Assembly: GCA_903842065.1 (NCBI GenBank)
Contig: CAIMKZ010000062.1
Location: 1-38,813, forward strand
Length of the DNA: 38,813 nt
Source of the DNA: an uncultured Acidobacteriaceae bacterium
Lineage (GTDB): Bacteria > Acidobacteriota > Terriglobia > Terriglobales > Acidobacteriaceae
Direction: 5' to 3'
Shown here: in pieces, positions 25,501-33,381 of the stretch
Position numbering within the stretch: the stretch's first letter is position 1
Layout: each line of letters begins with the position of its first letter
Made by a program: the position numbers and the translations under genes
Notes under the pieces: generated by a model
Database searches by the model: none
What the model was told of the DNA's origin: nothing
What the model saw: the letters and a program-made list of their open reading frames with translations, nothing else

Positions 25501-26832
25501 CAAAACACCGATCTGCACGCCTCCGCCACGGTTGCACTGACCGGGGAGCACCGGGTAGACGCGGCGGCCAGCGGCACAATCGACCTGAAGGTGGCTGAGA
25601 CCATCGACCCCGACGTGACGGCGAGCGGCGCTACGACATTCAACGTGGAAGCGCACGGCACCTTCGAGCACCCCGGCCTGCGCGGCCGCATCGAGGTGGC
25701 GAACGCGGCCATGGCGCTCGGCGACCTGCCCAACGGGCTGAGCCAGATGAATGGCACGCTCGAATTCAACCACGACCGGCTGGAGGTGCGCAGCCTGACC
25801 GCGATGACCGGCGGCGGCAGCCTGAGCGTGGGCGGCTCGCTGACCTACCAGCACGGGCTCTACGCCGATCTCACCGTGACCGGCAAGGGCGTACGCATCC
25901 GTTATCCGGAGGGCGTGAGTTCCCTGGCCGACGCCTCGTTGCGGCTTCAGGGGCCGCAGGCGAATCTATTGCTCAGCGGCGACGTGCTGGTTACGCGCTT
26001 CGCCGTCAGCCCGGAACTGGATCTGGCCGCGCTGGCAACGCGTTCGGGCCAGCAATCGGCAGCGATCGCTCCGGCCAGCGCACCATCGAACCGCGTGCGG
26101 CTGGACATTCATCTGGCCTCATCGCCGCAGCTCAACTTTCAGAACTCACTCGCCAAACTGGCAGGCAACGTGGACCTGCGCATCCGCGGGACGGTCGCTT
26201 CGCCATCGGTTCTGGGCCGCATCTCGGTCACCGAGGGCACTGCCACCATCGCCGGCACGCGCTACGATCTGGAGCGCGGCGATATCACGCTGACCAATCC
26301 CGTGCGCATCCAGCCGGTCATCGACCTGACCGCAACGGCGCACGTGCAGGACTACGACATCACGCTGGGACTGCACGGGCCGCCGGAAAAACTGACGGTG
26401 AGCTACCGCAGCGATCCGCCGCTGCCAGAGACCGACGTGGTGAGCCTGCTGGCGCTGGGCCACACCGGCAACCAGCAGCGGCTCTACACGCAGCAGCAGG
26501 AGCAGGAGGCCTTCTCTCCGTCGACCGACAAGCTGCTGGGCGGCGCGCTGAACGCCACCATGAGCAGCCGCATGCAGAAGCTCTTCGGCGCGGGATCCGT
26601 GAAGGTAGACCCGCATTATCTTGGCGCCTTCGGCAACTCCACCTCGCGGGTGACGGTGGAAGAGCAGCTGGGCCGCGTGCTGACGCTGACTTATGCCACC
26701 GACGTGAACACAACCGGCCAGCAACTGCTCGAAGCCGATGTGGCCATCAACCGCCACGTCTCGCTGGTGGTTTCGCGCGACGAGTCGGGCGTGTTTTCGA
26801 TGGTGATTAAAGCTACGCGGAGATATAAGTAG
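22591..26832 (+). CDS. tamB: TamB-like envelope transport protein
   Basis: TamB-family (AsmA-like) proteins form long hydrophobic-groove bridges across the periplasm, with roles in outer-membrane protein assembly and lipid transport. The 1413-residue protein has an N-terminal inner-membrane anchor (about residues 28-50), a long beta-helix-like body made of AsmA/TamB-type repeats, and the C-terminal DUF490 domain: the NPVRIQPVIDLTATAHVQDYDI strand set, then the YRSDPPLPETDVVSLLALG motif and a final barrel-like strand region ending VIKATRRYK. It is a little longer than E. coli TamB (1259). It overlaps the preceding gene by four bases, so the Omp85, SurA-like and TamB proteins are made together. 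Confidence 0.93.
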   Translation: MKIEPIEHMEEAVLRAGSRVHRFFRRHVPLAIGSIVVLSVLLGLELYFYASSESFQNKVRHRLAVTIETAFGGRVEIGTFHWRLLALEAEAGGIVIHGREAANEAPYARIEHLRVKASILGILSPSVRLSELEVTKPALHLIVYANGETNQPQPRIKVQSKKSPIERLFDMKAGRVAVENGSIQIDNRAAEFDFQSRRIPLDFAAEKVKVRLSYVAAAAHAPESYRIEVAATDLTMARGSGREREPAAHGSVDFTLDLTSSSAQLRELKLTSWSNAGRHTLVASGTLDDFAHPRWQAKQQGELDMGVLEPALGYPFAPEGIAHLDLADQGTGSRFKIDGSVHVDGGAYIGTGVIARGITLDCRVHADEDRLLIEDIAVKLKPGGEIAGTVDLRHWLLPSETAARVVPAALRLARVSAGLSVNAADETIPVDGKVTAEFRNVSLDTLLDMVSDPPFTRLGIGALLNGPARADWSNGENNTVVVSTNLALSPWTGMPDEAPAGGAVDATYTHRDGSVEVRKLSLAMPSSTFEASGRLGAYPMTGATSLNVSLHSRRIEEFDTVLRDLGLEREARTGASALPLRLSGQTDFTGTWTGSLLKPRIAGTAKATALAIEMPGNGSAHRFLDLDSAEAAGSYSGERIALDHATLVHGAARFTVSGALDASTEAAHGSSVPVHLYNRNSVLHVKVTASKVGIADINTFTSSTLPATGTIDAGFEAHGQLAAPSGSGWAELDHGSILGQAIDRLHAQGTLTGSMLELADVNSSLAGGTIAGRGKYDFSTGRYELNGEGRNVELARLDWVRQRGVALSGKLSASVSGTGSSGDPRLDGRATVSGLVVNSEPLGSLTATAHTANRAAAYTVATALEGAELKLDGQTSLDGDNETQNRIVFTRLDVGKLLKVMHVDVIGGESALAGTATLSGPLAHPENLRGEARIDQLAMTLAGVRMGGEGGAHAALASGVLRLDPVHITGQNTDLHASATVALTGEHRVDAAASGTIDLKVAETIDPDVTASGATTFNVEAHGTFEHPGLRGRIEVANAAMALGDLPNGLSQMNGTLEFNHDRLEVRSLTAMTGGGSLSVGGSLTYQHGLYADLTVTGKGVRIRYPEGVSSLADASLRLQGPQANLLLSGDVLVTRFAVSPELDLAALATRSGQQSAAIAPASAPSNRVRLDIHLASSPQLNFQNSLAKLAGNVDLRIRGTVASPSVLGRISVTEGTATIAGTRYDLERGDITLTNPVRIQPVIDLTATAHVQDYDITLGLHGPPEKLTVSYRSDPPLPETDVVSLLALGHTGNQQRLYTQQQEQEAFSPSTDKLLGGALNATMSSRMQKLFGAGSVKVDPHYLGAFGNSTSRVTVEEQLGRVLTLTYATDVNTTGQQLLEADVAINRHVSLVVSRDESGVFSMVIKATRRYK

Positions 26833-26839
26833 TTTTTGT

Positions 26840-26856
26840 CTTCAGTTGTCAGTTGT
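26840..26856 (+). repeat. Short 7-bp repeat after tamB
   Basis: Two CAGTTGT units in tandem lie eight bases after the tamB stop codon. The array is minimal and would not be noted alone, but it matches the pattern of heptad arrays after other stop codons. The rest of 26833-27087 contains no gene or strong hairpin that I can see. Confidence 0.35.
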
Positions 26857-27087
26857 TGCATGAGACGCGCTTTGCGGATGCATGATATCACTCGTATTTC
26901 TTCCCTGTTGTATCTACTTTGACCACTCATCTGAGTTTGACATCTTCAAACAATTTTTTGCGAGCCGATGTGACCTTTTTCGTGTTCGTGCATCTATCGA
27001 GATGCAAGGACGGACGGCATCGGTCGACCGGAAATGCCGTCGATGCCGGAAGTTGAACTCCGTCCCCGGCAAGGAGGGTTGAGAGCA

Positions 27088-27867
27088 ATGAAAACTATGG
27101 GAAGAAGTGTGCGTTGGGTTGCGATGGCGCTGGTTCTGGCCGGTGCGGCTGTTGCGGGCACGCAGGCCATCCAAGCTCAGACGCCCGACGAGATCGCAGC
27201 CGCCATTCAGGCAAAGCTGCACGCGCAGCAGTTCAAGGACGTTCATGCAAGCGTGGACGCAAACGGCATTGCGACACTGACGGGCAAGGTGGATCTGTTC
27301 GAGTACAAGAGCGACGCCGACCGCGCGGCGCATAAGGTGAAGGGCGTTGCGGCGGTTCGCAACGGGATCGAAGTGGGCGGGCCGAGCCTCTCCGACGAGG
27401 CGATTGCGAAGAAGCTTGCTCCGCAGCTGGCCTTCAGCCGCGTGGGCTACGGCCACGTCTTTGACGCGATCCAGTTGAAGGTAGACAACGGCGCGGTTAC
27501 GCTGGGCGGTCATGTGCACGACTATCCGGCGCGCGACGCGGCGGTGGGCATAGCTTCCACGATGCCGGGCGTAAAGGATGTGACAGATGAGATGGCGGTC
27601 GATCCGCTGAGCCCGATGGACGATCGCATTCGCATGGATGTGGCGCGGGCGGTCTACGGCGCGCCGGCGCTCAACCACTACGCGATCGATCCGATCCAGC
27701 CAATCCGCATCAGCGTGCAGAACGGCAACGTGGAGTTGTACGGAACCGTGGATCGCGAGGCGGACAAGAACATCGCGTATATGCAGGCCAAAACCGTGTC
27801 CGGCGTCTTCGACGTGAAGAACTACATTGAAGTGGCCGGCCAGCCAAGCGAGAAGCAGAAGAAGTAA
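27088..27867 (+). CDS. Periplasmic protein with three BON domains
   Basis: BON domains are small alpha/beta folds that bind phospholipid surfaces and help keep the envelope intact (OsmY, DolP). The 259-residue protein has a signal peptide (residues 1-31, MKTMGRS then a hydrophobic core, cut after QAQ) and three BON repeats, about 32-97, 98-172 and 173-252. Each has the VDANGIATLTGKVD-type strand pair with the conserved Gly-x-Val pattern. AAGGAGG lies upstream of ATG 27088 with a ten-base gap. A strong terminator at 27890 follows the gene, so it is its own transcription unit. Function is probably membrane-surface or stress related; the partner is unknown. Confidence 0.9.
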   Translation: MKTMGRSVRWVAMALVLAGAAVAGTQAIQAQTPDEIAAAIQAKLHAQQFKDVHASVDANGIATLTGKVDLFEYKSDADRAAHKVKGVAAVRNGIEVGGPSLSDEAIAKKLAPQLAFSRVGYGHVFDAIQLKVDNGAVTLGGHVHDYPARDAAVGIASTMPGVKDVTDEMAVDPLSPMDDRIRMDVARAVYGAPALNHYAIDPIQPIRISVQNGNVELYGTVDREADKNIAYMQAKTVSGVFDVKNYIEVAGQPSEKQKK

Positions 27868-27889
27868 CTTCGGCGCAGCGCCGAACTCA

Positions 27890-27921
27890 GGCTCCGGGGG
27901 CGAAGACTCCCGGAGCCTTTC
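27890..27921 (+). terminator. Intrinsic terminator after the BON protein
   Basis: A 9-bp perfect stem, GGCTCCGGG (27890-27898) and CCCGGAGCC (27909-27917), has a ten-base loop and is followed by TTTCGCG TTTT. A small second hairpin, TCGGCGC-A-GCGCCGA, lies just before it at 27869-27883. Confidence 0.8.
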
Positions 27922-28048
27922 GCGTTTTCAGCAGTCGCAGAACTGCTGTCATGCATCCAGCGCATTCCCGCTTCGATACAATGCTTCCACGGACACTTTC
28001 GATCGCAGTCAGTGTTTCCGATCAACTCGCAGACTCGTAAGGAGCGGC

Positions 28049-29200
28049 ATGGAACCGGATGTGCAACACCCGATCGAGGAGCGGGAGGCGGAACAGGGAC
28101 TTGCTACGGCTGACGATCGAGGCAGCGAAAGTATAGCGCCAGCGCCGCTGGAGATGGGCGACGGCATCCAGTGGGTTCTGATCGGCCCGCGAGGACTGCG
28201 CTGGGGCTGGTCGGTGGCACTGTTTCTATCGGTCACATTTCTTGCAGCGGGTGTGATCGGCGCGATTGCAAAATACTTTGTCGGCGCAGTCCATGCTCAG
28301 GCGGGCAGTTTCTCGGCGCTCAGACTGGCGGTCTCAGAGGCCGTGATGGTGCTGGCGCTTGCCGTCGCGGGAGTTGTGGTGGCTGTGGTGGAGAGGCGGC
28401 GGCTCAAGGACTTCAATCTGGGCGGACCTCGCGGGGCGAGTCACTTCTTCGCGGGGCTGAGGGCTGGCTTTGCCGCGCTCTCGGCGCTGGTGGGTCTGCT
28501 CTCGCTGGGCGGTTGGATCCACTTCGGCGGCGTGGCGCTCTCTGGCGCGGCCATTGCGACTAACGCGGCGATGTGGGGCATCTGCTTTTTTCTGGTGGGC
28601 GCAATGGAGGAAGGCCTCTTCCGCTGCTATCTGCAAGCGACGATGACGCGCGGCATCGACTTCTGGCAGGCGCTCGTTATCAACGCCGTGCTGTGCCTGA
28701 TTCCGATGCTGACCGTGAAGGGCCACGCCGCGTGGGGCGTGTATGCGATGGCGATCGCCGGGCTTCTCCCCTGCGTGTGGCTCTTTGTGAAGCGCGTCGA
28801 AGGCAGTGCCTTCTGGTATGCGACGTGGGTTACTTCTACGCTGTTCGGCTTAGTGCATACAGGCAACGGCGGCGAGAACTGGATCGGCATCTTTCAGGCT
28901 GCGTTCGTGGGCGTGGTCTTCTGCACCAGTATCCGCGTAACTGGCTCGGCGTGGTGGGCCATCGGCTTTCACGCCGCGTGGGACTGGGCGGAGACCTACT
29001 TCTATGGCACGCCAGATAGCGGCATGGTGGGCCAGGGACATCTGCTGAACACCACGGCGGCGGGCAATCCGCTGTGGAGCGGCGGCGCCAGCGGGCCGGA
29101 GGGCAGCGTTCTGACATCGGTTGTGCTGCTGCTTTCGATCGGGTGGCTGGTGGTGAGGTACGGGAGAAGCAAAAGGCAGCTTCCAGCTTCTAGCTGCTAG
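28049..29200 (+). CDS. CPBP-family intramembrane metalloprotease
   Basis: CPBP (Abi) proteases are glutamic/metal-dependent membrane peptidases related to prenyl-protein protease Rce1. The 383-residue protein starts at ATG 28049 with AAGGAG four bases upstream; the longer frame from 27827 is rejected. After a charged, probably disordered N-terminus (about 1-40) come several membrane spans. The three catalytic motifs are visible: EEGLFR (E187, E188), FGLVHTGN with H270, and HAAWDW with H308 and D312. The last residues (KRQLPASSC) and the TAG stop are encoded by a heptad repeat array, so the original C-terminus may have been altered. Bacteriocin immunity and stress roles are known in the family; the substrate here is unknown. 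Confidence 0.88.
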   Translation: MEPDVQHPIEEREAEQGLATADDRGSESIAPAPLEMGDGIQWVLIGPRGLRWGWSVALFLSVTFLAAGVIGAIAKYFVGAVHAQAGSFSALRLAVSEAVMVLALAVAGVVVAVVERRRLKDFNLGGPRGASHFFAGLRAGFAALSALVGLLSLGGWIHFGGVALSGAAIATNAAMWGICFFLVGAMEEGLFRCYLQATMTRGIDFWQALVINAVLCLIPMLTVKGHAAWGVYAMAIAGLLPCVWLFVKRVEGSAFWYATWVTSTLFGLVHTGNGGENWIGIFQAAFVGVVFCTSIRVTGSAWWAIGFHAAWDWAETYFYGTPDSGMVGQGHLLNTTAAGNPLWSGGASGPEGSVLTSVVLLLSIGWLVVRYGRSKRQLPASSC

Positions 29201-29210
29201 CTTCTAGCTG
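29177..29210 (+). repeat. Heptad array overlapping the CPBP gene stop
   Basis: Five consecutive 7-bp units, AGCTTCC, AGCTTCT, AGCTGCT, AGCTTCT and AGCTGGT-like, cover the end of the gene. The TAG stop at 29198-29200 is within the array. Confidence 0.85.
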
Positions 29211-29233
29211 GTGGCGGGTGAAGGTCGATCTCT

Positions 29234-29266
29234 CCCGGGTCTCAAAATCGAGACCCGGGGCACCCA
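29234..29266 (+). repeat. Palindromic element A, copy 9
   Basis: The stem is CCCGGGTCTC / GAGACCCGGG with loop AAAATC, then GGCACCCAG. The G-C replacement of the A-T stem pair is on both arms. The tail GTTGGTTGAGAGTGGCGGG runs into the lead of a second, incomplete copy ending near 29310. Confidence 0.88.
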
Positions 29267-29353
29267 GATTCTGTGGTTGGTTGAGAGTGGCGGGTTAAGG
29301 GTCGATCTCGCACGTGGTGTGAGAGGCCGCGCACGGTATTCTGTAGCGGATCA

Positions 29354-31954
29354 ATGGACACTGAAGATTTCACACCTGTAACGCGAACGGGCTGGGCTGC
29401 GCGCTGGAAGCGGTTTGTGCGCGTCAAGGTTCTGCTCTGGATTGCGGGCACGCTGGCCTCGGTGGCGCTGCTTGCGGCGGCGAGTATCGTGCTGTGGCTC
29501 TATCTGGCGGAGCGTGCGGCGATGCCGCAGATCGACGGTCAACTGCGTGTGGCCGGGCTGAGCGCGCCGGTGAGCGTGCGCCGCGACAACCACGGGGTTC
29601 CGCACATTGATGCCGCGAGCGAAGACGATCTTTTCTTCGCGCAAGGATTTGTGACCGCACAAGACCGGCTGTGGCAGATGGACGCCAACCGGCGCTACTC
29701 GAACGGCGAACTGGCCGAGGTGATGGGCTCGTCGCTGGTTGCGCACGACCGGGCGCAGCGGGTTCTGCAAATTCGCAGGACTGCCGAGCGCATCTGGGAG
29801 AAATCCGCAGCGGACGAGCGCAGGCGCTTTGAAGCCTACGCGCGCGGAGTGAATGCCTTTATCGCCCTCTGCGAACAGACGGGTAACTGGCCGGCCGAGT
29901 TTCGGCTGCTGCGCTACAAGCCGAGGCCGTGGACCGGCGCGGACAGCGTGAGCGTAGGGCTGATGGAGGTGCAGGAGCTCGACATGCACGCGGCAACCAA
30001 GCTGGACCGGTTGTACGTGCGCGAGAAGCTGAACAACGAGGAGCTGGAGCGGGATCTGTATCCGACGGGATCGTGGCGGGATCACCCGCCCACGGGAACA
30101 GAGACGGAATGGAATGAGCCCAAGGCCGGCGTTGCTCCTCCCAAACACTCAAGCGGCGACGAGGAAGATCAGGAAGACGAAGAAGGCAACGCCAGAGCGA
30201 GAGCTGGCGGAGAGAATGTCGGTCTTTCCCAGGTCTCAAAAGCGAGACCTGGGGCACCCAGGGTTGGTGGCGGAGATAGAGTGGCTGACGATGTGTGGCG
30301 GGCGCTGGGGCGGCCTGCGTGCGCGGATTGCACTCCGGGGTCGAACCAGTGGGTGATTGCGGGAGCGCGCACGGCCAGTGGAAAACCTCTGCTGGCAAAC
30401 GACATGCACCTGGCGCTTACCGAGCCAAACGTCTGGTACATTGCGGACCTGAAGGCGCCGGGATTTCATGCGGCGGGAGTGACGCTGCCCGGGATGCCGT
30501 ACATCGTGGCCGGACACAACGAGCATGTGGCCTGGGGATTCACCGCGCTTTATGCCGATGTGCAGGATTTGTACTTTGAGAAGCTCGACGGCAGGGGCAA
30601 CTTCGAGGGGCTCGACGGGCAGTTGCATCCGCTTGAGGTGGATCACGAGACGATTCATGTGCGCTTCAGCAAGGATGTAGCGGTCGATGTGCAATCGACT
30701 GAGCACGGGCCGCTGGTGAACTCGATTCTCAAAGAGCCTAGGCCCATTGCGCTCAAGTGGAACCTCTACGATCCGGCGCTGAACGGGATTCCGATCTACG
30801 CGATGAACAAGGCCTCGAACTGGAAGGAGTTCTCCGGCGCGCTCGCGGAGTGGAGCTGGCCCGCGCAGAATGTGGTTTACTCCGACGATCAGGGACATAT
30901 TGCGTATCACGCGATTGGGAAGGTGCCTGTACGCAGCGTCGGTATCTCAGATTTTCCGCTGCCTCATGACGTGAACGATATGCGTCTCGAGTGGGGCTGG
31001 GCACCGGGCAAACACGGCGAGATGCCGACCTACATCCCCTTTGACGACATGCCGGGCGCATTCGATCCGCCGTCTGGGATTCTGGCCACGGCGAACTCGC
31101 GCGTGACGACTGAGAACTCCCTCTATCCGCTCACCGACGAGTGGCCCTCGCCCTACCGCACCGAGCGCGTCTACAAGGCGCTTTCGGGACGCAATGGATT
31201 GAAGGCTGCCGACATGCTGGCCGTGCAAACAGACGTGTACAGCGAAGTGGATCAGGAGATCGGCCATCGGCTGGCGTATGCGATCGATCAGACCGCAGGA
31301 ACCGATGAGCGGCTGCACAAGGCCGCGGACCTGATGCGCAGTTGGGACGGCAAGGTGACGACGGACTCGGCAGCGTCATCGATCGTCGTCTATGCGCGGT
31401 CGGCTTTGTGGCCGCTGATTCTGAAACCAAAACTGGGCGCGGAGTCGAAGCGCTACCAGTGGGCGGCGCGGAGCTTTGCCGAAGAAGAGATTCTGATGCA
31501 CGGCAAGGCGGCGTGGCTGCCCGCCGGATACAAGGACTGGAATGCGCTGCTGACCGATGCCGTTCGCCAGGGGCTGAAGAACGGCAACGCGCCCGGCGAT
31601 CTTGCCAACTGGAAGTATGGCGGCTGGCATGTGGTGGACGTCGAGCATCCTCTGGCAGGGTTCCTGCCGCTGATTGGACGAGCGGCCGGCTCGGGCGCGC
31701 TTCCGCAGAGCGGAGACACGACGACGGTGAAGCAGACCGGCCGGGCCTTCGGCCCCTCGCAGCGGTTCACCATCGACTGGAGCGACATTGACGCGGCGAC
31801 GGAGAACATTACGCTGGGCGAAAGCTCCGATCCGCTGAGCCCGTACTATCGCGACCAGTGGAAGGCGTGGTACGAGGGCTCGACCTTCGCGCTGCCGTTC
31901 AGCGATGGGGCCGTGAAAAGCAATACCTCGCATGTGATCGCGCTCATGCCGTAA
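29354..31954 (+). CDS. Penicillin-acylase-family Ntn hydrolase
   Basis: These enzymes are made as a precursor that cleaves itself, removing a spacer between alpha and beta chains, and hydrolyse amides such as penicillin G or acyl-homoserine lactones. The 866-residue protein has a membrane anchor or signal (about 25-50), an alpha part with VSVRRDNHGVPHI (73-85), a spacer at about 260-329, and the beta chain starting at Ser330 in the GSNQWVIAG motif, followed by LANDMHLAL. The spacer is acidic and contains a palindromic element read in frame (residues 292-302). Since spacer residues are removed in family members, the insertion may be neutral. The substrate cannot be told. Confidence 0.92.
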   Translation: MDTEDFTPVTRTGWAARWKRFVRVKVLLWIAGTLASVALLAAASIVLWLYLAERAAMPQIDGQLRVAGLSAPVSVRRDNHGVPHIDAASEDDLFFAQGFVTAQDRLWQMDANRRYSNGELAEVMGSSLVAHDRAQRVLQIRRTAERIWEKSAADERRRFEAYARGVNAFIALCEQTGNWPAEFRLLRYKPRPWTGADSVSVGLMEVQELDMHAATKLDRLYVREKLNNEELERDLYPTGSWRDHPPTGTETEWNEPKAGVAPPKHSSGDEEDQEDEEGNARARAGGENVGLSQVSKARPGAPRVGGGDRVADDVWRALGRPACADCTPGSNQWVIAGARTASGKPLLANDMHLALTEPNVWYIADLKAPGFHAAGVTLPGMPYIVAGHNEHVAWGFTALYADVQDLYFEKLDGRGNFEGLDGQLHPLEVDHETIHVRFSKDVAVDVQSTEHGPLVNSILKEPRPIALKWNLYDPALNGIPIYAMNKASNWKEFSGALAEWSWPAQNVVYSDDQGHIAYHAIGKVPVRSVGISDFPLPHDVNDMRLEWGWAPGKHGEMPTYIPFDDMPGAFDPPSGILATANSRVTTENSLYPLTDEWPSPYRTERVYKALSGRNGLKAADMLAVQTDVYSEVDQEIGHRLAYAIDQTAGTDERLHKAADLMRSWDGKVTTDSAASSIVVYARSALWPLILKPKLGAESKRYQWAARSFAEEEILMHGKAAWLPAGYKDWNALLTDAVRQGLKNGNAPGDLANWKYGGWHVVDVEHPLAGFLPLIGRAAGSGALPQSGDTTTVKQTGRAFGPSQRFTIDWSDIDAATENITLGESSDPLSPYYRDQWKAWYEGSTFALPFSDGAVKSNTSHVIALMP
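30228..30260 (+). repeat. Palindromic element A, copy 10 (inside the acylase gene)
   Basis: The stem is CCCAGGTCTC / GAGACCTGGG with loop AAAAGC, then GGCACCCA. It is read in frame as SQVSKARPGAP, the same frame used by copy 8, and lies 28 residues before the catalytic serine. Confidence 0.92.
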
Positions 31955-32019
31955 AGCAAGAACACGCCGGTAAACTTGAAAAAAAGCAATTCCCTGAAGA
32001 GACCGGAGAGCAGAAGCGA

Positions 32020-32802
32020 ATGAGCCGAACGACCGTCAACGAAAGCACTTGCAACAAAGACTACTGTTGCGTGGCGGTCTGCCCCACGCTCACGCTTCGC
32101 ATCAACGAGCGGGGATTCCCGGAAGAGGCGAGCGAGGGGACCTGTATCTCCTGCGGGCATTGCATGGCGGTCTGCTCGACTCATGCGATTGCGATTGAAG
32201 GGCTGCCGATTGAGGATTTTGAGCCGATTCCCGCTGCGATTGCAGGCGTGAAGGAACTCGACGCTTTGATGCGCAGCCGCCGCTCGATTCGCGCCTTCCG
32301 CGACAAGCCGGTGAGCGCGGAGCGGATCGAGGCACTGCTCGAGATTGCGCGCCACGCGCCGACGGCAAAGAACTCGCAGCTGCTGCACTGGATCGTGGTG
32401 AACGGCAAGGAGAAGGTGCGCGCCGTTGCACGCGAGACGATCGAAGGGCTGCGGCCGGAGTCGGCGAGGCCGGCGCTGGTAGAGATGTGGGAGAAGGGCG
32501 TGGACCGGATGCTGCGCGGCGCGCCGGCCGTGGTGCTGGCCTGCGCTCCGGCAAGCTTTTCGTGGGGCGCGGACGACGCCATTATCGCGCTCAGTTATCT
32601 CGAACTGGCTGCGGCAGCCGACGGGCTGGGCGCGTGCTGGGCGGGCTACCTGAAACTCGTCGCGGCCACGCACAAACCGATGCAGGAGTTGCTGAAGGTT
32701 CCCGAGGGCTTTGTGGTGCGCGGCGCGCTGATGCTGGGCGAAAGCAAGTACCGCTATCGCCGGATTCCTCCGCGCAAACCGCTCAGCGCGCAGTGGATCT
32801 AA
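32020..32802 (+). CDS. Nitroreductase with N-terminal ferredoxin domain
   Basis: The protein combines a ferredoxin-like segment (residues 1-60) with an FMN-binding nitroreductase domain (about 78-245). The second cluster motif is standard, C42-x2-C45-x2-C48-x3-C52. The first is odd: C11-x4-C16-C17-x3-C21-P, with Asp where a Cys is expected, so one cluster may be absent or different. The nitroreductase part shows RRSIRAFRDKPV (FMN phosphate binding), the HAPTAKNSQ motif and a GACWAG segment. I chose ATG 32020 because a GGAG lies about eleven bases upstream; the longer frame from 31858 overlaps the acylase gene. Such fusions feed ferredoxin electrons directly to the flavin. Natural substrate unknown. 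Confidence 0.9.
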   Translation: MSRTTVNESTCNKDYCCVAVCPTLTLRINERGFPEEASEGTCISCGHCMAVCSTHAIAIEGLPIEDFEPIPAAIAGVKELDALMRSRRSIRAFRDKPVSAERIEALLEIARHAPTAKNSQLLHWIVVNGKEKVRAVARETIEGLRPESARPALVEMWEKGVDRMLRGAPAVVLACAPASFSWGADDAIIALSYLELAAAADGLGACWAGYLKLVAATHKPMQELLKVPEGFVVRGALMLGESKYRYRRIPPRKPLSAQWI

Positions 32803-32810
32803 CTGTGCAC

Positions 32811-32868
32811 CCCACCCTAGCGGCAAAAACAAAGACGCCGCGAGGGTGGGGCACCGACATTCCTTTCG
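32811..32868 (+). repeat. Family B hairpin element, copy 3
   Basis: The stem CCCACCCT-a-GCGGC pairs with GCCGC-g-AGGGTGGG (ends 32850), followed by GGCACCGACATTCC. It starts eight bases after the nitroreductase stop and covaries with copy 2 in the inner stem. Confidence 0.8.
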
Positions 32869-32931
32869 AATGAGGGTGGGGAACCAATATTTGAGGCGGG
32901 TTGAGATGTGGCAAATTAAGATTCAATCTTT

Positions 32932-32964
32932 CCCAGGTCTGAAAATCCAGACCTGGGGCACCCA
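32932..32964 (+). repeat. Palindromic element A, copy 11
   Basis: The stem is CCCAGGTCTG / CAGACCTGGG with loop AAAATC. The innermost C-G pair is reversed to G-C on both arms, a clear compensatory double change. The tail runs to 32987, directly before the TAG stop of the minus-strand gene. Confidence 0.9.
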
Positions 32965-32987
32965 AAGTTGTGGTTAGTTGAGAGTGG

Positions 32988-33299
32988 CTAGTTGCGCTGA
33001 ATCTCAAGCTCGGCGATTGCGGGAATCGGCTTCTCTCTGGTGAGCGAGCCGCCGCAGGGCGGATGCGGCACAAAGCGCAGCACACCCTCATGGTCCTGAA
33101 ACGCGAGTCCGTAGGCGGAGCCGCCTTTGTACTCGCCCCAGGTCTGAGGCACCACGGCGACGCAGGGCGTGACGGTATTGTCGATGACCTGCGCGTGAAC
33201 CACCGGCTGCAGCTGGCGCGCGCGGCCGATTGCCATGCCGATGAGAACGGCGAACAGGATCACTGCGAATTTCCGCAACAGATTGGGAAGCTTTGGCAT
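32988..33299 (-). CDS. Small exported hypothetical protein
   Basis: The 103-residue protein has a signal peptide or anchor (about residues 8-27, basic MPKLPNLLRKF then a hydrophobic run) and a mature part of about 70 residues with two Cys (near positions 46 and 82), several Trp/Tyr residues and a Pro-rich loop; no family is recognised. The start at 33299 has GGAG about ten bases upstream. It is divergent from the prenyl synthase and convergent with the nitroreductase; its stop codon directly abuts the tail of palindromic element copy 11, so the last residues may have been set by that insertion. Confidence 0.7.
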   Translation of the reverse strand: MPKLPNLLRKFAVILFAVLIGMAIGRARQLQPVVHAQVIDNTVTPCVAVVPQTWGEYKGGSAYGLAFQDHEGVLRFVPHPPCGGSLTREKPIPAIAELEIQRN

Positions 33300-33381
33300 A
33301 ATGGCATTTCTCCGATGGACTTCAAGCGACCACCATCATAAACCGACGGGTAGACGAGGGGCGCGGACGCGCTGAATTATC

